This document shows positions 44,656 to 55,451 of a stretch of 64,000 nt of DNA, piece after piece. The stretch lies in the NCBI GenBank assembly GCA_030998225.1, contig JAPYXD010000701.1, forward strand, positions 10,400,501-10,464,500. Reading direction: 5' to 3'. The notes beneath the pieces are model-generated. The model saw only the letters and a list, made by a program, of their open reading frames with translations, ran no database searches and was not told the origin of the DNA. Source of the stretch: Diplolepis rosae. Lineage: Eukaryota > Arthropoda > Insecta > Hymenoptera > Diplolepididae. The position numbers and the translations under genes were made by a program. Every line of letters begins with the position of its first letter. Within the stretch, counting starts at the first letter, position 1.

Positions 44656-45077
44656 CTTTTGAGATTAGCGTGCTTTGCACCATTGAGGATTTTGTTTTTT
44701 CGGTCACTTCCTACAGTACTAGCTTCGCTATCAATACTATAAAGACTTTCGTCTTTGGTGACCTTGGAGGTATGGAGGGTTGATTTTCGGGCGGTACCAT
44801 TGTGCTTGGGACTCTCGATTGGTATCCCGGTTAGACCTTGTACTTGGTTCTGATGGCACCGATCTCCAGTGCCATCCTCGAGCCTCGATAGTATCATCGA
44901 ATTCATTGTTCTATTCGAATCCACAGCCTTCTTTGTCGAGCAGGACGAGTAATTTCGCAGATTGTTTTGGTTCTGAATCTTGTTCAAACGGATATTCTGA
45001 CTTGGATCGCCTGGTGGCGGTTTGTCCTCGGTTGGCAACATGTACGACAACATCTTCACTTTTTATTGTATTAACAT
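44656..45077 (-). CDS. Unrecognised host gene, large exon with two competing acceptors
   Basis: The donor is CTCAAAAG|GTAAGA after 44656. With an acceptor at AATAAAAAG (exon from 45058, 403 bp) the whole exon is open and in phase with both neighbours: VKMLSYMLPTEDKPPPGD, then NQNNLRNYSSCSTKKAVDS, SRLEDGTGDRCHQNQVQG, IPIESPKHNGTARKSTLH, DESLYSIDSEASTVGSDR and GAKHANLKR. A better-looking acceptor (GCTCTTTACAG, exon from 45077) is 19 nt upstream and also keeps phase with the upstream exon, giving DVNTIKSEDVVVHVANRG and SKSEYPFEQDSEPKQS, but it meets a TAG at 44911-44913. The exon is Ser- and Asn-rich, probably disordered, with a KAVDSNR-type basic tract. The plus-strand 110-residue frame is a shadow. 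Confidence 0.75.
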
Positions 45078-45137
45078 CTGTAAAGAGCAAAAAATTACCA
45101 TTAGTTTTCTGAATCATCATTTTTTTAAATTGTTTAT

Positions 45138-45566
45138 GAACTCAGAAAAAAATTGTTGAATCAACAAAATCGTTGCTGCTTCAGTCATAGTATTTCGTTA
45201 TTATACAAACAACAAAATATTTGATCGAATCAACAACATCTTTGTTAGTTCAATCATAATATTTTATTGTTATATGGACAAAAAATATTTGGCAGATTCA
45301 AAAAAAAATTTGGTCGGTCTAACAAAATTATTTCATTGACTGAACAAAATCCTTTGTTTAGTAAAATTTGTTTGAACAAAAAATTTGTTTCACCCAATCA
45401 AATATTTTAAAAATGAATTTATTATTATATAAATATGAATTAGTAAAATTTAATAAATTTCAAGTATTTATTAGATGCAACCAAAAATTTAGATCAACTC
45501 AATAAAATACTTTATTAATTCAACAAAACGATTTTCTTCAATGAACAACATTTTTTTTCTAAGTGT
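45138..45566. mobile_element. CAC-class-like element with AACAAAAT modules (degenerate)
   Basis: Left ACTCAGAAAAAAATTGTTG, right CAACATTTTTTTTCTAAGTG. The interior is iterated (A)ACAAAAT/ATTTTGTT. Flanks do not give a clean duplication. Confidence 0.5.
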
Positions 45567-45579
45567 ACAAAAATATATT

Positions 45580-46020
45580 CAATTTAAAATTGCCTAACGA
45601 AAAAGGAGCTAATGATGGGACAATCACTCAATGATTTATTTATAGACATGAATCGGACTGCACGAAGAGTTTACAAGATAAACTGAAAGCATCTACATCG
45701 AGAATCTGGAACTAATAATAGCGGGACGAGTCAGCTGTTTTCTGTCAAAAATCCCCCACCTTTTATCTTCATTAGCTGTAGAATATGCAAAGGATTGATA
45801 TTTTGACAGCCAAAGTTGATAAACTTGCATTTTTATTTGTGCTTTTCTCGATTCTCAAGGAAAATTGCATTAGTGCAACGTTATTAGATTAAACGTCTGT
45901 CCGGGATCGATTACATCGTTTTACAACTGGTGTCGAATTCGCATTAAGGTCACAAGAAAATATGAAAGGTCACGTGTTCTGAATAGAACATCAGATAGTG
46001 CTTGGTATCATATAAAAATT
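45580..46020. other. Unique-looking intron DNA
   Basis: No coding or element signal. Confidence 0.4.
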
Positions 46021-46021
46021 A

Positions 46022-46230
46022 GACTCAGAAAAAAAATTGGTTGAATCAACAACATTTTTTTTCAGTCAACTATAATAATTTTTGTTATACGGATAACAAA
46101 GTGTTTAATTGGCCTAACCAAATATTCTAATTACTTTTAATCAATTTTGAGTATTTATTAGATTCAAACAAAAAATTTGGTTGACTCAATTTAATGATTT
46201 TTTTCAATGAACATATTTTTTTCTAAGGGT
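46022..46230. mobile_element. CAC-class-like element, degenerate
   Basis: GACTCAGAAAAAAAATTGGTTG at the left, ATTTTTTTCTAAGGGT at the right, with AACCAAAT modules inside, similar to 45138-45566. Confidence 0.45.
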
Positions 46231-46245
46231 GGGAACTTGATTTTA

Positions 46246-46801
46246 CACTCAGAAAGGATTTGGTTGGATCAGCAAAATTTTGGTTGGTTTCATACTGGAA
46301 ATTGTTTTTTATAAAGACAATAAAATGAACTCAAGAAAATATTTAGTTAATCCAACCAAAATTTAGTAGGATCAAATAATGTATTTGATGAAAGTAGTTG
46401 TTTGTTGTTTGTATTGTTAATTCAACCAAAGATAGTTTGTTCAGACACAATTTAGTTAGTGCAATCAAATATTTTAGTTTATTCAACCAAATATTATACA
46501 ATTTTTGTGCTGAAAATGTTTGGTTGATTTTACCACATATTTTTCTTAAACCTACCAAACATGATTTTGATGTTTATAAATAATTTTTTTCATTCAATCA
46601 AAAAAAATGTATGCTATGAATTCAAACAAAAAATGTAATATCAACAAAATATTTTGCAGAGTTAATAAATCTATTCAGCCAAAAGCTTCGGGTAACTTGA
46701 GCTAACAAGTTTAGTCAACCAAACAAAATATCTTTTGAAATCAACCAAATTTCAGTCAACAAAACGATTTTGTTCGACCAACTAAAATTTTGTTCTCGAT
46801 G
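46246..46801. mobile_element. CAC-class element with CAACCAAAAT modules, TA duplication
   Basis: TA|CACTCAGAAAGGATTTGG at the left and AAAATTTTGTTCTCGATG|TA at the right. The interior is iterated CAACCAAA/TTTGGTTG. The two frames here (46343-46558 minus, 46398-46583 plus) are repeat artefacts. Confidence 0.55.
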
Positions 46802-47105
46802 TATTTTAATCTTACCATCTAAATCTGAAATAGTGAACTGATGGAAAACTTCTTTCTGATTAGAATTTAGAACTAATCTCAGATTAATTTTTAGTCATAT
46901 TTGGTTATCAATTAATGAATAAATTATTACACGTGAACTTCTCGATAACAGAAATCAATATTAATCAAGTACTGATAATTATGGGGATAGAACTGTCGAT
47001 AACCATCAGATTTAAAGGAGGAAAAATAATTTATTTGAAGTAGTCTGATTAATTTCAAAAGAAAACAAAATTTTTAGTTAAAACAATTATTGATCCTCAC
47101 TTTAA

Positions 47106-48402
47106 AGTAATTTTACGAAAAACAGGTCTCTGGAAAAAAAGTTTTTCTATGATTTGAAGACTCAAAATTACATTACCAGTCGTGTTTTATGAGATAAAAA
47201 AAATTATTTTTTATGAAAAAAATGTAAAAATTACCAAAAATATTAGCATTAATAATGGTTTTTGTTATAGAATTTTCCTTTGCTATCACTTCATACCAAT
47301 TTTTTAAAAATAAATGAATTTTTATATATCATAGCTTATTATTCCAAGAAAAATATTCTTTACAACTTTGAAGAATTTTGAAAACCTTCTGTGAAAAAAA
47401 AGATGCATTAACTCTGCTATTTTCAATTTTGAAAATAAGTAAACACTCTTCAAATATAGTTATTTTATAAAAAAAAATGTTTCTATTTAAAAGATTGTTT
47501 TAAGGATATAAGCCATTGTAGACTTTACTCTAAAAATTGGAAAAGGTGGATCTGTTGAGAATATTTTCCCCAAAAAAATAAGCCACGATTTATGAAAATT
47601 CAATCATTTTTAAAAAATTGGTAAGAAGCGATAGTAAAGAAAAATGTTATTACAAATAACATTAATTAAAGTTGCACATTTCGTAAGTTTACAATTTTTT
47701 AAATTAACTTTACTAAATTGACGATTTTTAGTCATTTCTAATGGCGAAGTTTAATGATAAAATTTCAAATTAAGGTAGTTTTGTGCCAAAAATCATGTCT
47801 CTGGAAAAAGCAAGTTTTTCCATGATTTTAATAAATAAAATTATATTATCTGTCATATCTTATGAAAGAAAAAACATTATTATTTATGGTAAAAATTCAA
47901 AACTTACGAAAAATAATACTTTCAATAATGTTTTTTTAATAGAATTTTTTCTTACTATCGCTTCTTACAAATTTTCTAAAAATGAATGGATTTTTATAAA
48001 TCATGGTTTATTATTTCGGAAGAAATAAGTAAAAAAAAACGTCAAATTTACTTATATTTAATAAAAAATGTTTCTTTTCAATAAATTATTTTAAGGATTT
48101 CTGATACTGAAAATTATAATCTTGATATAGGAATCAGTAGACTTGTTAAGAAAATTTCCCCCAAACAAATAAACCAAGATTTATAATAAACAAATCACTA
48201 GAAAAATTGTTAAGAGGCGATAGTGAGGAAAAATTATATTACAAAAAACATTATTAAAAGTATAATTATTCGCAATTTTAAAATTTTTAAAAGAAAAATA
48301 ATGCTTTTTCTCTCATAAAAGACGATTGATAATATCATTTTAAGTCTTAAAATCATAGAAAAACTTTTTATTTCCAGAGACCTGTTTTTCGCGACAACTA
48401 CT
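47106..48402. mobile_element. Family E TTAA-class element, copy 4 (two units in tandem)
   Basis: TTAA lies at 47102-47105 and 48403-48406 (both within TTTAAA). An internal TTAA|GGTAGTTTTGTGCCAAAAATC restart is at 47770. Right end CAGAGACCTGTTTTTCGCG then ACAACTAC. Like copy 2 it is a double unit, so the pair arrangement recurs. Confidence 0.7.
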
Positions 48403-48536
48403 TTAAATCTATGGTGGTTTAAAGATGAATTTCTGGTTTTCTAATTTCGATAATTTCCCTCATTAACAGTGAATTTTAAAAGTTTGATGTTTGTGGTAAG
48501 TTTGAGGTTACAGTTTCAAGTAAACTTACGTTTAAT

Positions 48537-48660
48537 ATTTGATTGCGGAAGAAACGAATGTTCGCCAGGAGAACGTCAGACCACAACTGGCGCGGCAAAC
48601 ACGACGCAAAACGGACTCAAAGGTTAGAGTGGTTATGCGAATGAGTATGACCGACCAGCC
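48537..48660 (-). promoter_or_regulatory. Candidate alternative first exon of the minus-strand gene
   Basis: A less AT-rich block (GTCCGTTTTGCGTCGTGTTTGCCGCG on the minus strand) ends in a good donor, ATATTAAAC|GTAAGT, at about 48537. It lies in the intron between the 51.8- and 45.0-kb exons on the same strand. No acceptor-like start and only a weak frame, so an untranslated first exon from an internal promoter is the simplest reading. Confidence 0.3.
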
Positions 48661-48992
48661 AGCTTGGCTGCCTACATCTATACTTACTCTCCTCTCTTCT
48701 AAAGTGTTCTGAATATGCATTATCAATTGACATGCTCAAATTACACTACCTGCAGTGATATGTTAAATTATCGCCCATTTCTTTTTCATGTCTACGCATT
48801 TCATTATTAACCGGGTAATTTGTTCTCTAATGTGACATGAAATCATCGCCTAAAAAGGCGCAACTGATGAATCTCAATTATGCATCGAGAGGAAAAGCTT
48901 ATTTACACCGGAACGCTGATTTTAAGAATCATTCATGCATAGTTTTCATATATAATCGTTCAATTTCAACATGACTAGAAAGAAACGCTTTA

Positions 48993-49264
48993 CTCTCTAA
49001 ATCTGAATCAGTAGAATTTTTACTGATTGAATCAGTGATTTGCCTTTTCACTGATTCACCAGTTAATAAATATATTTCACTGTTAAATCAGTTGATTATC
49101 ACTAATTGAATCAGTGGAATAAATATTTTCACTGTTGAATCAGTTAATTTTCACTGAAGCAATCAGTGGAATTTGAATGATTTACAGTAACCTCTTTTTA
49201 GCTATTTGAATCAGTCAAATTTCACTGATAATCAGTAGATTTTTACTGATTCATATTTAGAGAG
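48993..49264 (+). mobile_element. Family D foldback MITE, copy 3 (TA duplication)
   Basis: TA|CTCTCTAAATCTGAATCAGT ... ACTGATTCATATTTAGAGAG|TA, same orientation as copies 2 and 4. Confidence 0.85.
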
Positions 49265-49266
49265 TA

Positions 49267-49916
49267 AACATACGTTTGTTTATATAATTTGTTAATAAAA
49301 TTAATTAATAATATCAGATCACGAATTTTTATGACCAGGTATTATCTTGGCGATGAAAGAAAACAGTTCCAGAGAAGAAATATACTTCGAAAAACAAACA
49401 ATCCGTTAATGTTAATTATTTGTTATGATTTGTTTATAAGGATTAAATTCACAAGTTGACAAGTTTTTTTTCATTTTGTAGATCCTTACGCATGAAATTC
49501 ATGTGATATTAGGCATGGGACAAACTTTTTCTAAAAAATAAAAGTTAAATTGAGAAAGTCGACATTTTTGTTTCTGTTTGCATTGGTATAATATTTAAAA
49601 AACAAAAGCTTGAAAATCGACTTTCATCGATAACTAAAGAATTTTATCCTGAACGTTTAAAAAAAGCATATATAAATCCTTACTACTCCGTAACTCATTC
49701 CTTGTAATCTGATTCTGTAAAATCAGCGTTCCGGTGTATAGTGGATTAAAATTTATATGTATGTTAAGGCCATGGACCTTTCTTGTAAACAAAATATCAT
49801 GTTTAGAAAATGTGATAGAATACAATAAAGAACGTGTGCTTAGTTTGTTTTTGTAAAAAATTTGCTAATATTTTTCTATTAGAGAATGAAACTTGAAAAA
49901 CTGTTGGCAATAACAA
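49267..49916. other. AT-rich intron DNA, nothing recognised
   Basis: Minus frame 49634-49825 is unsupported. Confidence 0.45.
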
Positions 49917-49920
49917 TTAA

Positions 49921-50278
49921 GGCCATGCATCAATCGGACCACGTGACTAAATTATACATTTATTCGTTCATGTAAGATAACTTTTTTAATTCACAAAGTA
50001 TCTTTCTCAAAATTTGGGAACCGTAACAAAAGACAATAAAGCACGTCTGTTCACTTCCTTTTAGTAAAAATTTTGAAGAAAATTCGAAAACTTATCAACA
50101 ATTACAGTTAACTGGTAAATATTATGCAAAATTTTCACTCAAATGAAGTTGACAGACGTTCTTCATCGTTTTCTGTTGTATTTTCAAAATTTCCAGGAAC
50201 ACATTTTATAAAATAAAAAAGTTATCTTACACGAATTTTTGCAGGAATTTGGTCACGTGATCTGGTTGATCCATGCCC
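49921..50278. mobile_element. TTAA-flanked foldback MITE (GGCCATGCATC ends)
   Basis: TTAA at 49917-49920 and 50279-50282 flank GGCCATGCATCAATCGGACC and (inverted) GGGCATGGATCAACCAGATC. Both arms continue with CACGTGAC and AAGATAACTTTTTTA in mirror image. 358 bp. Confidence 0.85.
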
Positions 50279-50349
50279 TTAACTTCAGAAAAATTTTTTG
50301 TTTTCAAAAAAATCATATATTATATAAATTCTTATTTACTCAAGTGCGA

Positions 50350-51165
50350 AATCATAAACGGCCCAACTTTGGCCCAGTAGTGGCAAATATGTTGCCGAGA
50401 CTTGGCCGCCAGTGCTGCGCCATTACCGAAATGATATCTAAGGGCTGCACTTGGCCGCCTTTACTTGCCCGTCACTGACTGCCAGTATTGGCTCGAAATC
50501 GGCATATGTTAATGGCCCATTACCGAAATGATATCTAAGGGCTGCACTTGTGTACTCGAATTTGAAGACTAGATTTAGTTAACTGTTCTTTACCGAACTT
50601 TGATACAAAAATTGTTAACTCTGGCTCTTCTACGTAAAAGATGGTTTGTTGAAGTAATGATGACTTTTGGCCCAGTATAATAAATTAATAACATGGGTTG
50701 CCAAAGTAATGCCGACTTTCAACCCAGTAAATTGCCATTACTGGGCCAGACTCTGAGTTTTTGACTTCCAGCACAGTTTGCCGGAGTAATGCCGACTTTC
50801 GGACCTGTGATGGGCCGTTAGTGGGCCGGACACTGGCTTTTTGACATACAACACGGTTTGCCGGAGTAATGCCGACTTTGTAACCAGTAAAGTGCCATTG
50901 CTGGGCCGGACACTGGCTTTTTGACATACAAAACAGTTTGCCGGAGTAATGCCGACTTTCAGCCCAGTAAAGTGCCATTGCTGGGCCAAGCTTCGGCGCA
51001 AGCATGGAAAATTTTAATTTCCAACGTACCGTGCCAGTACTGGGACAGCACTGGGACGATTTGAACGCTGATATTGGTCCAGTAACATTGGCCAACTTAT
51101 GGCTGCCAAGATTGGTCCAGTACTGGACCGTGTTTTCAGTTCCGGCAATTCGCACTTGGGTAGCT
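50350..51165. repeat. GGCCCAGTA-type minisatellite with an 80-bp core array
   Basis: Four units of 80 bp start at about 50696, 50776, 50856 and 50936 (GTTTGCCGGAGTAATGCCGAC, CCCAGTAAAGTGCCATTGCTGGGCC, ACTGGCTTTTTGACATAC). Flanks carry scattered half-units (50350-50560, 51030-51165). The 80-bp period is not a multiple of 3, so the 176- and 87-residue minus frames are not a repeat protein. A related GC-rich CCAGGCCTGGC block lies at 61136-61300. Confidence 0.85.
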
Positions 51166-51169
51166 AATA

Positions 51170-51814
51170 AATAAAAATTAGTGTTATTTGATATGAATGA
51201 AATCTTTCTATACATTTTTCACACATAGCAGATTTTTTTATAGGGAACATATTCCCTCTAGAAGATAAGACATTTTGAAAGCTCTCATTAGATTATAAAA
51301 GTTATAATTGTTTACTAAAAATTAAGGTGAATAAACACTTAATCTCACGGAATTCTAATAAGTCACAAATATAGTAATAAGATTTAAGTGAAAGAGTAAT
51401 AAAACCAAATATAACTTACGTTGCAATGATAATTTCAAGAGATTTGTTTAGTTCCAAGAGTTATTTTAAGTGCTAATTTCAAGAGTTTGATAAGTTTTAT
51501 TTGGAATGAAAAATTCACTTCCTTGTTCATATTTGATAAAAAAAACTTTACACAAGAATAAATTTTAATAAAATTTCATATTTTTTATTACTTTTGTTTT
51601 CGTTTGAAACATTCCAGTCGAACAAAATAAATGAGTGATTTTAATTTTCGTTTATAGAAAAAAAAAACATACACTTGATTGGAATTTTAGAGCTTTTGAA
51701 TAGATTTCAAAAATTTTCAAAAGTTTTTAAAGCATCGATGGGGATTTTAGAAAATATAAAATTCCCCTATCTTCCGTCTTCCTCTAACTTGCCATTTTAC
51801 TAATTTTAACTTAC
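51170..51814. other. Intron DNA without notable features
   Basis: A donor-like GCAAC|GTAAGT on the minus strand near 51415 has no coding-like exon before it. Confidence 0.4.
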
Positions 51815-51877
51815 CCTCAATGATAGGAATCTCCCAACTAATCAGGACAAATTCTCTGGAGAGCATCGGTACGGAAT
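51815..51877 (-). CDS. Unrecognised host gene, 63-bp internal exon
   Basis: Acceptor TTTATTGTTGCAG before 51877 and donor GAGG|GTAAGT after 51815. Only one of three frames is open: SVPMLSREFVL then ISWEIPIIE. That frame joins in phase to the 44.6-45.1-kb exon (a split codon with first base G). The hydrophobic-aromatic pattern suggests a folded segment. The preceding exon must supply one base before AT; the candidate at 52962 does so (T|AT). Family unknown. Confidence 0.7.
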
Positions 51878-51981
51878 CTGCAACAATAAATTTTAAAAAA
51901 CAATTAGAATTGCTAATAGAAAAAGTTCCTTTTGCCTCTTATGCAATATAACAAATAGTATTATAATGAAAGTTTCGGATA

Positions 51982-52415
51982 CACCTAGAAAAAAGTTTCT
52001 TTGATTCAAAACAAATTTCTTTAAATCAAACAAATTTGTGCATTACTATAGGGTCAAAGAAAAGTTTCTTTGATTTAAATAAATTTCTTAATTGTTTTTT
52101 TTTCTTTGAATTTCAGGAATGAATATCTGCGCAGTCACATTGTGATTAACAGAAATATTTTCTTTAATTTGAAGAAAAAATTGTAATCATTCAAGGTAAT
52201 AAAATTGAATAAATTATTTTATTTGAATTAAATAAATATTTTATTAAATCAAATAAATAATGTTAAAATAATTTTTTTCATTTAAGAAAGGCTGAAAAAG
52301 TGATTTCTTAAAATTAAATAAATTTATATTTGTTCTAAAGGTGCTTTTACTTCGAATTGCAGAAATCAAGTTAAAAAACGATTTTTATGAATTTAAATAG
52401 AACTTTTTCTGGGTG
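51982..52415. mobile_element. CAC-class MITE, TA duplication
   Basis: TA|CACCTAGAAAAAAGTTTCTTT ... AACTTTTTCTGGGTG|TA, interior of AAAGAAAC/GTTTCTTT and AAATAAAT modules. Confidence 0.7.
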
Positions 52416-52424
52416 TAGGAGTCT

Positions 52425-52640
52425 ATTCTGAGCCAATCCTTTTCAAATAACTTTTCATCCGTCTCAATCCGACTCTATGCTACTGTATCAAAGCAAATAT
52501 ATCAGAAACTAATCCAGATCACCATTTTATTCCGTCTTAATGGGTAATTATACTTAAGTTCAATCCGAAAGAATCCGACACTGATCCTAAGCAACACTTT
52601 AATCCGCTTGAATCCGACAGTCTGATTTTGTTTGCATAAA
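52425..52640. repeat. Dispersed TCCGAAT-rich repeat, copy 4
   Basis: Degenerate AATCCGAC/GAATCCG modules as in the other copies. Confidence 0.4.
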
Positions 52641-52961
52641 TAAACGGCTAAAAGCGGATTAAAATGTTGGTGCGAATTGAATTTCCGTCATTACTTTGGA
52701 ACCAGATTTCAGAATAGGTCTTTATAGAAGATGGAATAGCGTGAGAGAAAATTCTATCCAAAACTTGCACCACAGCAGCCTTGCAACAGACAAAATAGCA
52801 AAAAAGGAGCAGAAAGACTATTGAAAGACCTATTAACTGAGTCAATAAGTTGGTATATATATGTCTCTCCTGGGGCCATGTTTTTTCAATGCAGAGAGGC
52901 AAAGAGTGATCTTGACGGTGAATAGACACCTGTTTTAGCAGACAGGCGACACGCGACTCAC

Positions 52962-53076
52962 ACCTACGTTTCCACAAACATGCATTAAGTCCCCATAGAA
53001 AGTCGTGAGAACTTGAAAACGGGGTCGTTGACTCCACCACTGAGAATTCCGGGGAAGACGTGCATTGCGCAAACAA
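52962..53076 (-). CDS. Candidate upstream exon of the minus-strand gene
   Basis: The open frame reads LFAQCTSSPEFSVVES, TPFSSSHDFLWGLNACL, WKRR and ends at a perfect GTGAGT donor, leaving T to complete TAT with the 51.8-kb exon. The acceptor side is unclear: GAATTCTCAG or the weak GGTTTAG near 53095 are options, and no in-frame ATG is evident. If the donor is not used, the frame runs on to 52648 through a strongly hydrophobic, membrane-like stretch (QLIGLSIVFLLLFCYFVCC). Phase compatibility alone is a one-in-three event, so this is tentative. Confidence 0.3.
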
Positions 53077-53241
53077 AATTATGTTATACGATACTTTACT
53101 AAACCTACTTCAAGCTTAAATTAAAGTCAGTTTTAATTGTGCCTTTTATGGAATAAATCATTTTAATTTGACTGTAAGAAAATATTAATTAAAAAAGAAG
53201 TAGGATAGACCAGGACAAAGTTGTCCACCGGGGCAATTTTA

Positions 53242-53819
53242 CACTCAGAAAAAAGATTTTATTGAATGAAAGATAATACACTGAGAAAACAGTTTCTTTG
53301 AATCAAAAAACATTTTTTTGATATACGGTAAAAGAAAATATTTCTTTGAATTAAAGAAAGTTTTGTTGATTAAAAAAAAATGTATGTGATCCAAAGAAAT
53401 AGATTTGTTTACATTAAAGCACATTTTTTTGAATCAGCAGAACTTTCAATTCAAAGAAACTGTTTTCTGTGTGTAATTTGTTTGAAAGGCATTTTTTGGT
53501 TCGAAGAAAAGATTTATTTGAATTAAATAACATTTATTTCATTCAAATAAAATAGCTTTGGGCCAATAAATATTTTTTTGAATCAAATAAATTTTTCTTC
53601 AAAACAAAAAAATTATTGCATTGGTATATGGTCGAAGATATCATTTGTTTGATTTAAGGCAGAAATTTATTTGATTTAAAAAAATTCTTATTTGGCTGAA
53701 AGATACTTTGTTTGAATGAAACAAATTTTATTTAATTCAAATAAATCATTTTTTTAAATCAAAGAAAGTCTTTTAAACAAATAATTTTCTCTGATTTAAT
53801 CAAATTTATTTTCTGAGTG
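53242..53819. mobile_element. CAC-class MITE hosting a second CAC-class MITE
   Basis: CACTCAGAAAAAAGATTTTATT ... AAATTTATTTTCTGAGTG, flanks TA/TG. The interior consists of AAATAAAT/ATTTGTTT modules. Confidence 0.6.
53279..53473. mobile_element. Nested CAC-class MITE, TA duplication
   Basis: TA|CACTGAGAAAACAGTTTCTTTG ... CAAAGAAACTGTTTTCTGTGTG|TA, 195 bp. Resides within 53242-53819. Confidence 0.8.
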
Positions 53820-54159
53820 TGTTTCCGAAAATAACATTACTATTTCTTAAGTATTTTTATCTTCTTTTTGCATAGGATAAATCAATTTCATAAGAGGAAT
53901 CATATTATGAGCAAACATCTCCAAAATTTACGCTAAAAAAATGTATGGAAAAAACAGTTTTTATGACGAAAGAATGGAAGATTCGCTGACCAGAATATTA
54001 TGTTTGTGATATGAGTCGATATATTCACAGTATAGAAATTTGATATTTTGATAGAAGAAGCATTATTCTGTCACGTATTTATGAAAATTAGGCGTGATTT
54101 AACTCCAAACTATCTTAAACTTAGAATATAACTGAGGCTTCAGGGTTGGGGCAAAGTTG

Positions 54160-55193
54160 CACTGAGAGAAAAATTTCGTAATATTGACTGAAGGAGATCA
54201 GTTGATTTTAACCATAAAAGGAAATTTTGGTTACGACTACTGAAAAGTTGTTTTCACCAAATTTCAGTCGGTTTAAATGAAAATTATTTCTGAAGTAACA
54301 AAAAAAAAACACGTGACGATCGTACTTATGATGTGTTTTTTATGTATTCGATTTTTGCTATCGAAAAATGTATTTCATGCTATAAATATAAAACACTTCC
54401 ATATGAGTAAAAATAGATTTGTAATCAATGTAATACACAATTTCCAATAATAAATTGATCATGAATTCCTAGTATAGTACTCTCTAAATCTGAATCAGCC
54501 AAATTTTCACTGATTGAATCAATGATTTGCCTTTTCACTGATTCATCAGTGAAAAAATATTTTTAACTGTTAAATCAGTGAAAAAAATATTTTTCACTGT
54601 CAAATCAGTCAATTTTCACTGAAATAATCAGTGAAATTTGACTGATTTACCTCTTTTTAGCTATTTGAATCAGTCAAATTTCACTGATGATCAGTAGATT
54701 TTGACTGATTCAAATTTAGAGAGTAGTATAATAAAGATAACAAATTAATTTTATGCATTTGAAAAATTTATAAAGTAAAAAAAATATTTATTGTTGATTT
54801 TCTCCAAATATTGCGTTAACGATTCCTTATTAAATTGATATATAATGTTCTTGACAAATAAATTCTTTCATTACTATATCTTAAGTTAATTAAAACTAAT
54901 GATATCTCTATTTGAAGGAAAAATTCAAATATAATTACTTTGACTTGAAGTATTATGTTATTATGAATAATAAATCCAGTTATCATTTGAAATGCAACTG
55001 TACTTTGAACAACAATGGAGCTCGATTACTTTAACTGAAAAATCATGTAGACCTGAAATACAACTGAAAAATTCACTTAGTATAACTAAACTAGCGATTT
55101 CTGTTGAAAGAACTGAAAAAATTCTGTAGAGTAATGCATAAGACTTTACCGAAAATTTTCAGTTAATATTACTGACGTGAATTTCTCTCAGTG
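54160..55193. mobile_element. CAC-class foldback element (1.0 kb), TG duplication
   Basis: TG|CACTGAGAGAAAAATTTCGTAA ... GAATTTCTCTCAGTG|TG. Arms share TAATATTGACTGAA / CAGTTAATATTACTGA and other mirrored blocks. It hosts family D copy 4. Confidence 0.75.
54480..54723 (+). mobile_element. Family D foldback MITE, copy 4 (TA duplication)
   Basis: TA|CTCTCTAAATCTGAATCAGC ... GATTCAAATTTAGAGAG|TA, inserted in the 54160-55193 element. Confidence 0.85.
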
Positions 55194-55451
55194 TGTCAAA
55201 AAAAAAAAAAAAATAATTGACAAATTCTTGGATAGTTGGAGATAATTAAATTATCAATTGGTTGTCTAATTAAAATAATAATTGCACATCAAAATATCAG
55301 TAATTATAACCGTTCTGAAATGTAATTAGTAGAAAAATAACTAATAATTAGTAGACATTTTTACCAAATTGAATTAGTGGCTTACTTTTCACTAATTTAG
55401 ATTAAGAGAGTATATATATATATATATATACGAATTCTGATTTAAAATATA

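Noticed and set aside
44780..45112. 110-residue plus ORF
   Set aside because: Antisense shadow of the minus-strand exon, whose splice sites and phases are consistent.
50685..51215. 176-residue minus ORF with internal repeats as a repeat protein
   Set aside because: The underlying DNA repeat is 80 bp, not a multiple of three, so the peptide repeats shift frame between units.
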